Below, one piece after another: positions 1 to 5,952 of a stretch of DNA of 7,994 nucleotides. Source of the stretch: an uncultured Clostridia bacterium (GTDB lineage Bacteria; Bacillota_A; Clostridia; TANB77; CAG-508). The notes under the pieces were generated by a model. It saw nothing but the letters and a program-made list of their open reading frames with translations, did not search any database and was not told the origin of the DNA. The translations under genes and the position numbers were made by a program. The stretch spans positions 1 through 7,994 of the forward strand of contig CANQZZ010000062.1 of assembly GCA_947628465.1 (NCBI GenBank), written 5' to 3'. Within the stretch, counting starts at the first letter, position 1; each line of letters starts with the position of its first letter.

Positions 1-1
1 C

Positions 2-67
2 TTTAAGCTAAAAGAAGATATTAAAGAAGATGTAACAGCAAAACCATATACTGAACAACAAAATTAA
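2..67 (+). CDS. C-terminal tail of an upstream gene (partial)
   Basis: An open frame enters from the left edge and ends at a TAA at 65-67, giving 21 residues ending TAKPYTEQQN. The stop overlaps the minC ribosome binding site (66-73), so the two genes are probably cotranscribed and translationally coupled. In many Clostridia the gene before minC belongs to the mreBCD/penicillin-binding protein 2 cluster, and a charged, disordered tail would fit such a protein. The fragment is too short to identify, so the product is left open. Confidence 0.5.
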   Translation, partial: FKLKEDIKEDVTAKPYTEQQN

Positions 68-79
68 AGGAGGAATAAT

Positions 80-688
80 ATGAGAAACCCAGTAGGAATT
101 AGTATGAAAAAGGATGAAATAATTATAAGGATAAGTGAAAAAGCAACACATGATGAAACAATTGAATGTTTAAACAAAAAAATACCAGCATTAAAAAAAC
201 TATATAAAACAGAAAAAACACCAATATGTGTAACAGGTAAAATACTAAAAAACAAGGAAATTGATGAAGTTAAAAAAATAATAACAAATGAAATTGATGT
301 AGAAGTTACATTTGATAGCCCAAAAGATTTAGGCCTTCATGGAATAAAAAAAGTATTTGAAAAAAATATCGATACATCAGACACTAAATACTATAAAGGA
401 AGCCTAAGGTCTGGACAACGAATTGAATACGAAGGAAGTATCGTAATTTTAGGTGATGTAAATGGTGGAGCAGAAGCAGTTGCAGGTGAAAATATTGTTG
501 TTCTAGGAACATTAAGAGGTTTAGCACACGCTGGAGCAAAAGGAAATACAAAAGCAATAATTGCAACAAACGGAATAGATTGTCCACAATTAAGAATCGC
601 AAATATAGTAAAAGAAATAGAAAAAGACAGCGAAGAACAATATAAATATGCAGCTGTTAATGAAAATAATGAAATTATTTTAGAGTAA
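80..688 (+). CDS. minC: septum site-determining protein MinC
   Basis: MinC inhibits FtsZ polymerisation away from midcell and is recruited to the membrane by MinD. The 202-residue protein has an N-terminal alpha/beta domain (about residues 8-90), a short linker, and the C-terminal beta-helix domain from about residue 105. The C-terminal domain is unmistakable: GSLRSGQRIEYEG from G107, which holds the RSGQ motif known to contact MinD, then GDVNGGAEAVAGENIVVLG, LRGLAHAGAKGN and PQLRIA. Length is slightly below the usual 220-230 because the N-terminal domain is compact. The ATG at 80 is chosen over the internal ATG at 104 because AAAGGAGG (66-73) sits 6 nt upstream of it. The gene ends in a terminator and is not followed by minD or minE, which is unusual for Clostridia, where minCDE are commonly adjacent. 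Confidence 0.93.
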   Translation: MRNPVGISMKKDEIIIRISEKATHDETIECLNKKIPALKKLYKTEKTPICVTGKILKNKEIDEVKKIITNEIDVEVTFDSPKDLGLHGIKKVFEKNIDTSDTKYYKGSLRSGQRIEYEGSIVILGDVNGGAEAVAGENIVVLGTLRGLAHAGAKGNTKAIIATNGIDCPQLRIANIVKEIEKDSEEQYKYAAVNENNEIILE

Positions 689-716
689 ATTGTAATTTAT
701 ACAATTGTTTTAGAAG

Positions 717-778
717 AATGCAATATAAATATATAATAGATGCTAACAGATATTATATTTATATTGCATTTATTTTTT
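717..778 (+). terminator. rho-independent terminator after minC
   Basis: Left arm 717-738 (starting AATGCAATATAAATA) pairs with right arm 751-770 (ending TATATTGCATT), with a 2-nt bulge and a 12-nt loop. The stem is followed by TATTTTTT at 771-778. It lies 28 nt after the minC stop and closes the upstream operon. Confidence 0.85.
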
Positions 779-833
779 AACAAATTACGATTTATGAAAG
801 TAATAACAAAATTAAAGACATAAATAATAATTG

Positions 834-871
834 GTCTTTTACACCCTCATTATACAAAAAAAGTAAAAGAC
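834..871. repeat. short inverted repeat between convergent genes
   Basis: GTCTTTTAC (834-842) and GTAAAAGAC (863-871) form a perfect 9-bp inverted repeat with a 20-nt A-rich loop. It lies 63 bp beyond the stop of the minus-strand gene at 935, so it may help terminate that transcript. However, the loop is long and the U-tract on the minus strand is poor. No gene is visible in the rest of 779-934. Confidence 0.35.
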
Positions 872-934
872 ATATTAAAAGAAGATCATCAAAGTAAAGT
901 GTAATGCCAAAAATTTCAAAACAATTATTATCTA

Positions 935-1378
935 TCACTTCTTTTGGTCACCACCCATAGAAGAAAAAACATCCATAACTTTGCTCATATTCATAAGTTG
1001 TATGTATTGATCCACTTTAGACTTTCTACTATCTTTTAAATATGGTTTTAGAGATTGTAGCAAATTAGAACGTGGATCATCTTTTATATTCATTTTATCA
1101 ATAATAGTTTTCATTTTCATAATAGTTTCAAAGTCAATGCCATTATTTCCAAAAGGATTATTTTGATTTTGAGCAAAATCAGCAAAATTTTTATAATCGT
1201 TATTGCTAGAATTATTAGAAGAAGTGTCAGAAGTATTATTAGTAGAATTTGCCTTATTGTCATTATTTGAATTATTAAGCATATTAAATAAATTATTTAC
1301 CATATCAGGCGAAATATTATTTTGACCGGCAATATTATTTAATTTATTAAAAACATCTGACATATCTTCATTATTCAA
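935..1378 (-). CDS. Asn-rich small protein of unknown function
   Basis: I do not recognise a named family. From a TTG at 1378 the product is 147 residues. It has a helical N-terminal segment (MSDVFNKLNNIAGQ... with SPDMVNNLFNMLNN, about residues 6-36), a low-complexity Asn/Ser/Asp/Thr linker (about 37-80), and a well-structured-looking C-terminal helical region (about 81-147) with GIDFETIMKMKTIIDKMN, DDPRSNLLQSLKPYL and KVDQYIQLMNMSKVMDVF, ending MGGDQKK. There is no signal peptide or membrane segment, so it is probably cytosolic. Start choice: AAGGAG occupies 1394-1389. A TTG at 1387 is only one base away, while the TTG at 1378 has about 10 nt spacing; the first ATG (1363) is too far. It follows the 50-residue gene, whose stop abuts this ribosome binding site, so the two are one translational unit. 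The conserved-looking C-terminal part suggests a real protein with a structural or partner-binding role, which is inference. Confidence 0.75.
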   Translation of the reverse strand: MNNEDMSDVFNKLNNIAGQNNISPDMVNNLFNMLNNSNNDNKANSTNNTSDTSSNNSSNNDYKNFADFAQNQNNPFGNNGIDFETIMKMKTIIDKMNIKDDPRSNLLQSLKPYLKDSRKSKVDQYIQLMNMSKVMDVFSSMGGDQKK

Positions 1379-1392
1379 AACAATCAATCTCC

Positions 1393-1545
1393 TTATTTAT
1401 TTTTATTCAATTCTCTTAAAATCTCATCTTTACTCTTTGTTTGCAAAATATGATTAGCCTTTGCAATTCCTGCTTCTAAATCTTTTTTATCCATTTTAGA
1501 AAGCATCTCCATCATTTTTGCCATATCTAAATTATTATTATTCAT
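1393..1545 (-). CDS. 50-residue small helical protein, unknown
   Basis: This small gene runs from an ATG at 1545 to a TAA at 1395-1393 and encodes 50 residues: MNNNNLDMAKMMEML, then SKMDKKDLEAGIAKANHIL, then QTKSKDEILRELNKNK. It is preceded by GGAGG (1554-1550), 4 nt from the start. Its stop directly adjoins the AAGGAG of the downstream Asn-rich gene, which is strong evidence that it is translated. The protein is predicted helical, Met- and Lys-rich, with no signal or membrane segment. The N-terminal MAKMMEMLSKM helix is amphipathic and could pair with the Met-rich helices of the partner protein. I recognise no family. The neat Shine-Dalgarno and coupling make a chance ORF unlikely. Confidence 0.72.
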   Translation of the reverse strand: MNNNNLDMAKMMEMLSKMDKKDLEAGIAKANHILQTKSKDEILRELNKNK

Positions 1546-1584
1546 AAAACCTCCATTCTAGGAACAATATTACCCTATTAAAAT

Positions 1585-1603
1585 ATATGTATTAATAACA
1601 TAT
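1585..1603. promoter_or_regulatory. palindrome in the divergent intergenic region
   Basis: ATATGT (1585-1590) and ACATAT (1598-1603) flank a 7-bp AT centre, making a dyad 40 bp upstream of the 50-residue gene. It overlaps where that operon's promoter should lie: TTGAAT at 1612-1607 with TATATT at 1587-1582 on the minus strand is the best match, with a poor 19-bp spacer. It could be an operator, but AT-rich dyads also arise by chance. Confidence 0.25.
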
Positions 1604-1657
1604 GATATTCAAATAAATAAAAAGTGTGACAAAAAATCAAGAAAAGCAAAAAAGCTA

Positions 1658-1686
1658 TTGCAAAATGAAAATGTATAAATTATAAT
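1658..1686 (+). promoter_or_regulatory. vegetative promoter of the prepilin-like/LRR gene
   Basis: TTGCAA (1658-1663) and a perfect TATAAT (1681-1686) are separated by exactly 17 bp. Transcription would start near 1693, giving a leader of about 35 nt with AAGGGAG (1712-1718), 9 nt before the ATG at 1728. Confidence 0.75.
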
Positions 1687-1727
1687 AAACATAACAAGTA
1701 AAAAACAAAAGAAGGGAGCAAAAATAA

Positions 1728-2807
1728 ATGCCAAAAGAAGAATTAAAATCAAAAAGAGGAATAACTTTAGTAGCATTAGTAGTAACAATAGTAATAATGC
1801 TAATACTAGTAGGAGTAACAGTAAGCCAAGCATTACATGGAGGATTGTTTGGAACAACAAAACAAGCAACAAAGAAATATAATATTGAAGCATTGAAAGA
1901 AGAAGTAGAAACAAGTTATACATTATATAATCAAAACAAGAAAAATAAAAAAACATTAAAAGAATACTTTATGGAAGACTTAGGAATAGAAGAAGACAAA
2001 ATAATAGAATACAAAGTAGCAGATGCAGTAGCATTTTGGTATAAAGAGCACCCAATAGTAATAGATAATAATGAGCATAGAATAGTATCAATAGGTGGAG
2101 AAATAGTAACAAGTGATAAATATGGTGATATATACGATGATTTATTAAACGAAGGAAAATATGTTTATTTTACTAAGCAGTGTGTAGATTATTATAATTG
2201 GGGCAAGGCCAAACCTTATAGAGAAAATATAATAACTGCGTTCTTTGATGTAAATATAACAACAACTGCCGTTCGTTCATTTTTAGGCGCTAGTTCACTA
2301 GAAAATCTTTATTTAAACGATGGACTTTTGAGTATTAAAAGTTTGTTTGTGCGTGACTGTACAAACTTAAAGAGGGTTGTTCTTCCTTCCTCAGTAACTT
2401 GCTTAGAGGACAGTGCTTTTCAAACATCAGGATTAGTTTCCATTACCATCCCGCCCTCGATTAGTTCGTTTGGAAGCAGGATTTTCAATGGCTGCAATTC
2501 TCTTATTACTGTGTGCTTAAATGACTCGATTTCCTACATCCCAGGTGGGTTTGTTTATGGATGTGCTAAGCTAGAGAATATATATATTCCAAAATCTGTT
2601 ACTCGTATTGAAGGAGAGGCTTTTTATAACTCTGGATTGAAAAAAGTCTATTACGGTGGAGCAAGTCTTGAGGAATGGAACAATATTCAAGTTGATAGAG
2701 CAAACCAACCGCTTTCAAATGCAAAAAAGTATTGGTACTCAGAAAAGAAACCACAAGAAGAAGGAAACTTCTGGCATTGGGTAGGTGAAGAGATGATAGA
2801 ATGGTGA
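1728..2807 (+). CDS. prepilin-like N-terminus with BspA-type leucine-rich repeats
   Basis: A 359-residue surface or secreted protein. Residues 8-30 (KSKRGITLVALVVTIVIMLI) form a short basic leader followed by a hydrophobic helix, as in type IV prepilin-like proteins cleaved after the Gly by a prepilin peptidase. The canonical Glu at mature position 5 is replaced by Ala, a variant I associate with Clostridia. Residues 45-130 resemble the small globular domain that follows this leader in such proteins. Residues 182-315 hold about five and a half LRR_5 (BspA/TpLRR) units of about 23 residues, each with a F..C..L..V.LP.SV..I pattern (for example FVYGCAKLENIYIPKSVTRI). The C-terminus, KPQEEGNFWHW, is typical of these proteins. 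Base composition changes sharply between the two halves: 14 of 60 G+C at 1741-1800 against 28 of 60 at 2401-2460, with codons such as CCG, CCC and TCG that neighbours hardly use. This suggests a mosaic gene. Likely role is adhesion or cell-surface interaction, inferred from family. Confidence 0.85.
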   Translation: MPKEELKSKRGITLVALVVTIVIMLILVGVTVSQALHGGLFGTTKQATKKYNIEALKEEVETSYTLYNQNKKNKKTLKEYFMEDLGIEEDKIIEYKVADAVAFWYKEHPIVIDNNEHRIVSIGGEIVTSDKYGDIYDDLLNEGKYVYFTKQCVDYYNWGKAKPYRENIITAFFDVNITTTAVRSFLGASSLENLYLNDGLLSIKSLFVRDCTNLKRVVLPSSVTCLEDSAFQTSGLVSITIPPSISSFGSRIFNGCNSLITVCLNDSISYIPGGFVYGCAKLENIYIPKSVTRIEGEAFYNSGLKKVYYGGASLEEWNNIQVDRANQPLSNAKKYWYSEKKPQEEGNFWHWVGEEMIEW

Positions 2808-2810
2808 ATA

Positions 2811-2848
2811 AAAAAATAGTAATGAATTTTCAGTCATTACTATTTTTT
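2811..2848. terminator. bidirectional terminator between LRR gene and purA
   Basis: AATAGTAATGA (2815-2825) and TCATTACTATT (2834-2844) form a perfect 11-bp stem with an 8-nt loop. It is flanked by a run of A on the left and a run of T on the right, so it can end both the plus-strand LRR gene (stop 2805-2807) and the minus-strand purA (stop 2870-2872). Confidence 0.9.
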
Positions 2849-2869
2849 GTTTATGTATAATCTTTATCC

Positions 2870-4153
<1,284 letters not shown>

Positions 4154-4156
4154 CTA

Positions 4157-4198
4157 TAAAAAATAAAATATGTTCTTCCTCATTAGAAGAACATATTT
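4157..4198 (-). terminator. terminator of cdd, overlapping the purA transcription start
   Basis: On the minus strand AAATATGTTCTTC (4198-4186) pairs perfectly over 13 bp with GAAGAACATATTT (4178-4166) around a 7-nt loop, followed by TATTTTTT (4165-4158). It is a strong rho-independent terminator 55 bp after the cdd stop. The predicted purA transcription start (about 4192) falls inside its first arm, so purA transcripts would carry only part of the stem and escape termination. Confidence 0.82.
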
Positions 4199-4227
4199 AT
4201 TATCATATAAATATACAAAAAAGTCAA
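4199..4227 (-). promoter_or_regulatory. purA promoter
   Basis: On the minus strand TTGACT (4227-4222) and GATAAT (4204-4199) are each one base from consensus and 17 bp apart. Transcription would start near 4192, about 50 nt before the purA ATG. It explains how purA is expressed beyond the cdd terminator. I see no purine-riboswitch fold in so short a leader. Confidence 0.65.
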
Positions 4228-4252
4228 GACATAAAATCATTAAAACAAATAT

Positions 4253-4684
4253 CTATAATTTAAAACTATGGGGTAGCAAGTCTTCCATAGAATATTCAGT
4301 TATATTGTCATTTTCAGAAATAACATATATTTTAAAATCTTTCCCAACAAATTCACTCATAAATTGTCTGCAATAACCACAAGGAAGGCAATTATCTAGA
4401 GTATTTAAATCTTTACCACCACATATTACAATATATTCAAAACTTCTTTCACCTTCCGATAGAGCTTTTACAAAAGCAACTCGCTCTGCGCAAATGGATT
4501 GAATACCGTGATTTTCGATATTACAGCCAGAATATATTTTCCCAGAACTAGCTTTTAAAGCACAGCCTACATAATATTTAGTATAGGGTATATAAGCATT
4601 TTTTCTAACATTTTTAGCAATTTCAATTTCTTTAGATAAATCCATAAAATCTTGTATGATATATTTAGTAACGTAAATAATCAT
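4253..4684 (-). CDS. cdd: cytidine deaminase
   Basis: Zinc-dependent deaminase converting cytidine and deoxycytidine to uridine and deoxyuridine in pyrimidine salvage. The 143-residue protein has the full active site: CNIEN (N55 and E57, ribose binding), the zinc and proton-shuttle motif C65-A-E67, and P101-C102-G-Y-C105 supplying the other two zinc cysteines. Length fits the small homotetrameric Cdd type (about 130-140). The start at 4684 is favoured by AAAGGAG (4694-4688), although the 3-nt spacing is short. An alternative start is the Met at 4645 (MDLSKEIEIAKN), which matches where most family members begin but has no ribosome binding site. The gene has its own near-consensus promoter and a terminator before purA, so it is probably monocistronic. 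Confidence 0.94.
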   Translation of the reverse strand: MIIYVTKYIIQDFMDLSKEIEIAKNVRKNAYIPYTKYYVGCALKASSGKIYSGCNIENHGIQSICAERVAFVKALSEGERSFEYIVICGGKDLNTLDNCLPCGYCRQFMSEFVGKDFKIYVISENDNITEYSMEDLLPHSFKL

Positions 4685-4714
4685 ACACTCCTTTCTCTAA
4701 AATTTTATAATAGA

Positions 4715-4744
4715 ATTATATAATTAATATGTGCAATAAGTCAA
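4715..4744 (-). promoter_or_regulatory. cdd promoter
   Basis: On the minus strand TTGACT (4744-4739) and a perfect TATAAT (4720-4715) are 18 bp apart. The start of transcription would be near 4708, about 24 nt before the cdd start. The -35 box lies only 8 bp from direct-repeat copy 1, so it was part of the cdd side of the intergenic region before the cassette insertion proposed here. Confidence 0.7.
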
Positions 4745-4751
4745 ATAAATA

Positions 4752-4811
4752 TTTAAAATTAATTATATTCACAATTTCTGTAAACCTTTCATAGAATATA
4801 CCAAAAATATA
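4752..4811. repeat. 60-bp direct repeat, copy 1
   Basis: Positions 4752-4806 are identical, base for base, to 5867-5921; allowing one mismatch (A4807/G5922) the match extends to 4811/5926. The copies are 1,115 bp apart in the same orientation and bracket the DinD-like gene. Copy 1 abuts the cdd promoter. It contains TTCACA (4768-4773) and TAGAAT (4792-4797), a possible promoter pointing into the cassette. Confidence 0.95.
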
Positions 4812-4845
4812 AACAAAAAAATAGAACAAAATTTCGCAAAAAGTA

Positions 4846-4874
4846 TTGAAAAACATTTGTCAATATGATATAAA
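4846..4874 (+). promoter_or_regulatory. promoter of the DinD-like gene
   Basis: TTGAAA (4846-4851) and TATAAA (4869-4874) are 17 bp apart, each one base from consensus. Transcription would begin near 4881, about 60 nt before the ATG at 4942. The TTG at 4846, which could be read as a start codon of a longer frame, is therefore better explained as the -35 box. Confidence 0.65.
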
Positions 4875-4941
4875 CAGAACAAATAAAAAATATTTTGAGT
4901 TGTTGGTAATTTCTAAACAACTTGAGAAAGAGAGGTATAAA

Positions 4942-5781
4942 ATGGGACAAGATAATGAATTAAAATTATTTGAAGATAAAAAAATTAGAGCTAAATGGGA
5001 TGCAGAAGAAGAAAAATGGTATTTTTCAGTAGTAGATGTTGTTGCTGTTTTAACAGAAAATGATTATCAAAAAGCAAGGACTTATTGGAAAGTGTTAAAA
5101 AGTAGACTATTAACGGAGGGAAATGAAACGGTTACAAATTGTAACCAGTTGAAAATGATGGCATATGATGGGAAATTAAGATTAACTGATGTGGCTAATA
5201 TAGAGCAAATTTTAAGACTAATTCAATCAATTCCATCAAAAAAAGCCGAGCCTTTTAAATTGTGGTTGGCACAAGTTGGAAAAGAACGAATAGATGAAGC
5301 ATATGATCCAGAAATAGCAATTAATAGAGCATTAGATATATACAGAAAAAAAGGCTATTCAGAAGAATGGATAAATCAAAGACTAAAAACTATAGATATT
5401 AGGAAAGAATTTACTGATGAATTAAAAGCAAAAGGAATAAATGCAGGCAAAGATTTTGCAATATTAACAAATATTTTAACACAGGCTTGGAGTGGCTATT
5501 CTGTAAAAGAGTATAAGAATTTAAAAGGTTTAAAAAAAGAAAATCTACGAGATAATATGACAAATATGGAATTAGTTTTAAATATGTTAGCAGAAACATC
5601 TTCTACAGAGATATCTAAAAGTAAAACTAGAAAAGGATTTAAGGAAGCAGAAGAGTCTGTTATAAAAGGTGGAAATATTGCAAAATTTGCAAAAGAACAA
5701 TTAGAGAAAGAAACAGGAAAAAAAGTTGTATCGGATAAAAATGCTAAAGATATAAGAAAGTTAAATTCAGGTGAAGAATAA
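4942..5781 (+). CDS. DinD-like protein with Bro-N (phage antirepressor-type) domain
   Basis: A 279-residue protein. The N-terminal part (residues 5-105) looks like a Bro-N domain: LFEDKKIRAKWDAEEEKWYFSV with VVDVVAVL, a YWKVLKSRL stretch, and LRLTDVANIEQILRLIQSI followed by PSKKAEPFKLWLAQVG. The C-terminal half resembles the DinD family: a helical stretch with DELKAKGINAGKDFAIL, then a QAWSGYSVKEYKNLKGLKKE segment as in E. coli DinD, the helix DNMTNMELVLNMLAE, and a tail with GGNIAKFAKEQLEKETGKKV and a conserved-looking VVSDKNAKDI. E. coli DinD (274 residues) is LexA-controlled and reported to inhibit RecA filament activity. Bro-N proteins occur in phages and mobile DNA. The ATG at 4942 is chosen because AAAGAGAGG (4927-4935) is 6 nt upstream and a good promoter ends at 4874. 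The gene is bracketed by direct repeats and ends in tandem stops TAATAA. Function in this organism (SOS, phage response or regulator) is unknown. Confidence 0.82.
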   Translation: MGQDNELKLFEDKKIRAKWDAEEEKWYFSVVDVVAVLTENDYQKARTYWKVLKSRLLTEGNETVTNCNQLKMMAYDGKLRLTDVANIEQILRLIQSIPSKKAEPFKLWLAQVGKERIDEAYDPEIAINRALDIYRKKGYSEEWINQRLKTIDIRKEFTDELKAKGINAGKDFAILTNILTQAWSGYSVKEYKNLKGLKKENLRDNMTNMELVLNMLAETSSTEISKSKTRKGFKEAEESVIKGGNIAKFAKEQLEKETGKKVVSDKNAKDIRKLNSGEE

Positions 5782-5794
5782 TAAAAAACACCAC

Positions 5795-5820
5795 CTACAG
5801 TACATTCGTACTTTTAGTAG
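5795..5820 (+). terminator. weak hairpin after the DinD-like gene
   Basis: AGTAC (5799-5803) and GTACT (5808-5812) form a perfect stem with an ATTC loop. CTAC (5795-5798) and GTAG (5817-5820) can extend it across a TTTA bulge. No run of U follows, so this is at best an inefficient terminator. If it fails, transcripts would read into murA. Confidence 0.35.
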
Positions 5821-5866
5821 TTCACTATTATTATACAAAAACAATGAATAAATGGCAAAACATTTT

Positions 5867-5926
5867 TTTAAAATTAATTATATTCACAATTTCTGTAAAC
5901 CTTTCATAGAATATACCAAAAGTATA
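5867..5926. repeat. 60-bp direct repeat, copy 2
   Basis: Same-orientation copy of 4752-4811, identical over its first 55 bp and with a single mismatch (G5922) over 60. It immediately precedes murA and holds the probable murA promoter. Outside the repeat the flanks differ, except that GAGAAAG-type ribosome binding sites follow both copies at different distances. Confidence 0.95.
5883..5912 (+). promoter_or_regulatory. probable murA-ftsQ promoter inside repeat copy 2
   Basis: TTCACA (5883-5888) and TAGAAT (5907-5912) are each one base from the vegetative consensus, with an 18-bp spacer. Transcription would start near 5919. The same bases also contain CATAGAATA (5905-5913) with AC 17 bp upstream (5886-5887), matching the sporulation sigma-K pattern AC-N16/17-CATANNNTA, so control by a sporulation sigma factor cannot be excluded from sequence alone. 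Confidence 0.55.
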
Positions 5927-5952
5927 TAGTTTGAGAAAGGATGAAATTAAAA

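Larger units (their letters stand above)
4752..5866 (+). mobile_element. candidate repeat-bounded DinD cassette (1,115 bp)
   Basis: One repeat copy plus the unique segment 4812-5866 makes a 1,115-bp unit inserted between the cdd promoter and the murA promoter region. The geometry is what a single crossover between a circular molecule and a matching chromosomal site would leave, or a site-specific insertion with two attachment sites. The unit holds only a promoter, the DinD-like gene and a small hairpin, with no transposase or integrase and no terminal inverted repeats. A duplication of about 55 bp is too long for ordinary transposon target duplication. Mobility is inferred, not shown. Confidence 0.4.

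Noticed and set aside
1609..1956. Minus-strand open frame rich in Leu and Phe opposite the prepilin leader.
   Set aside because: Antisense shadow of the AT-rich plus-strand gene and its promoter. No ribosome binding site or recognisable domain.
4771..4806. Resemblance of the repeat to Xer/dif recombination sites (TTCTGTAAACC and a TAGAATATA stretch).
   Set aside because: The two half-sites appear in the wrong order and spacing for a dif site, and the match is partial. Interesting given the cassette geometry, but not supportable without alignment to this organism's own dif.
4846..4941. TTG-initiated N-terminal extension of 32 residues on the DinD-like protein.
   Set aside because: The TTG coincides with the -35 box of a good promoter, there is no ribosome binding site before it, and the ATG at 4942 has a good one. 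The extension does not look like part of the family.
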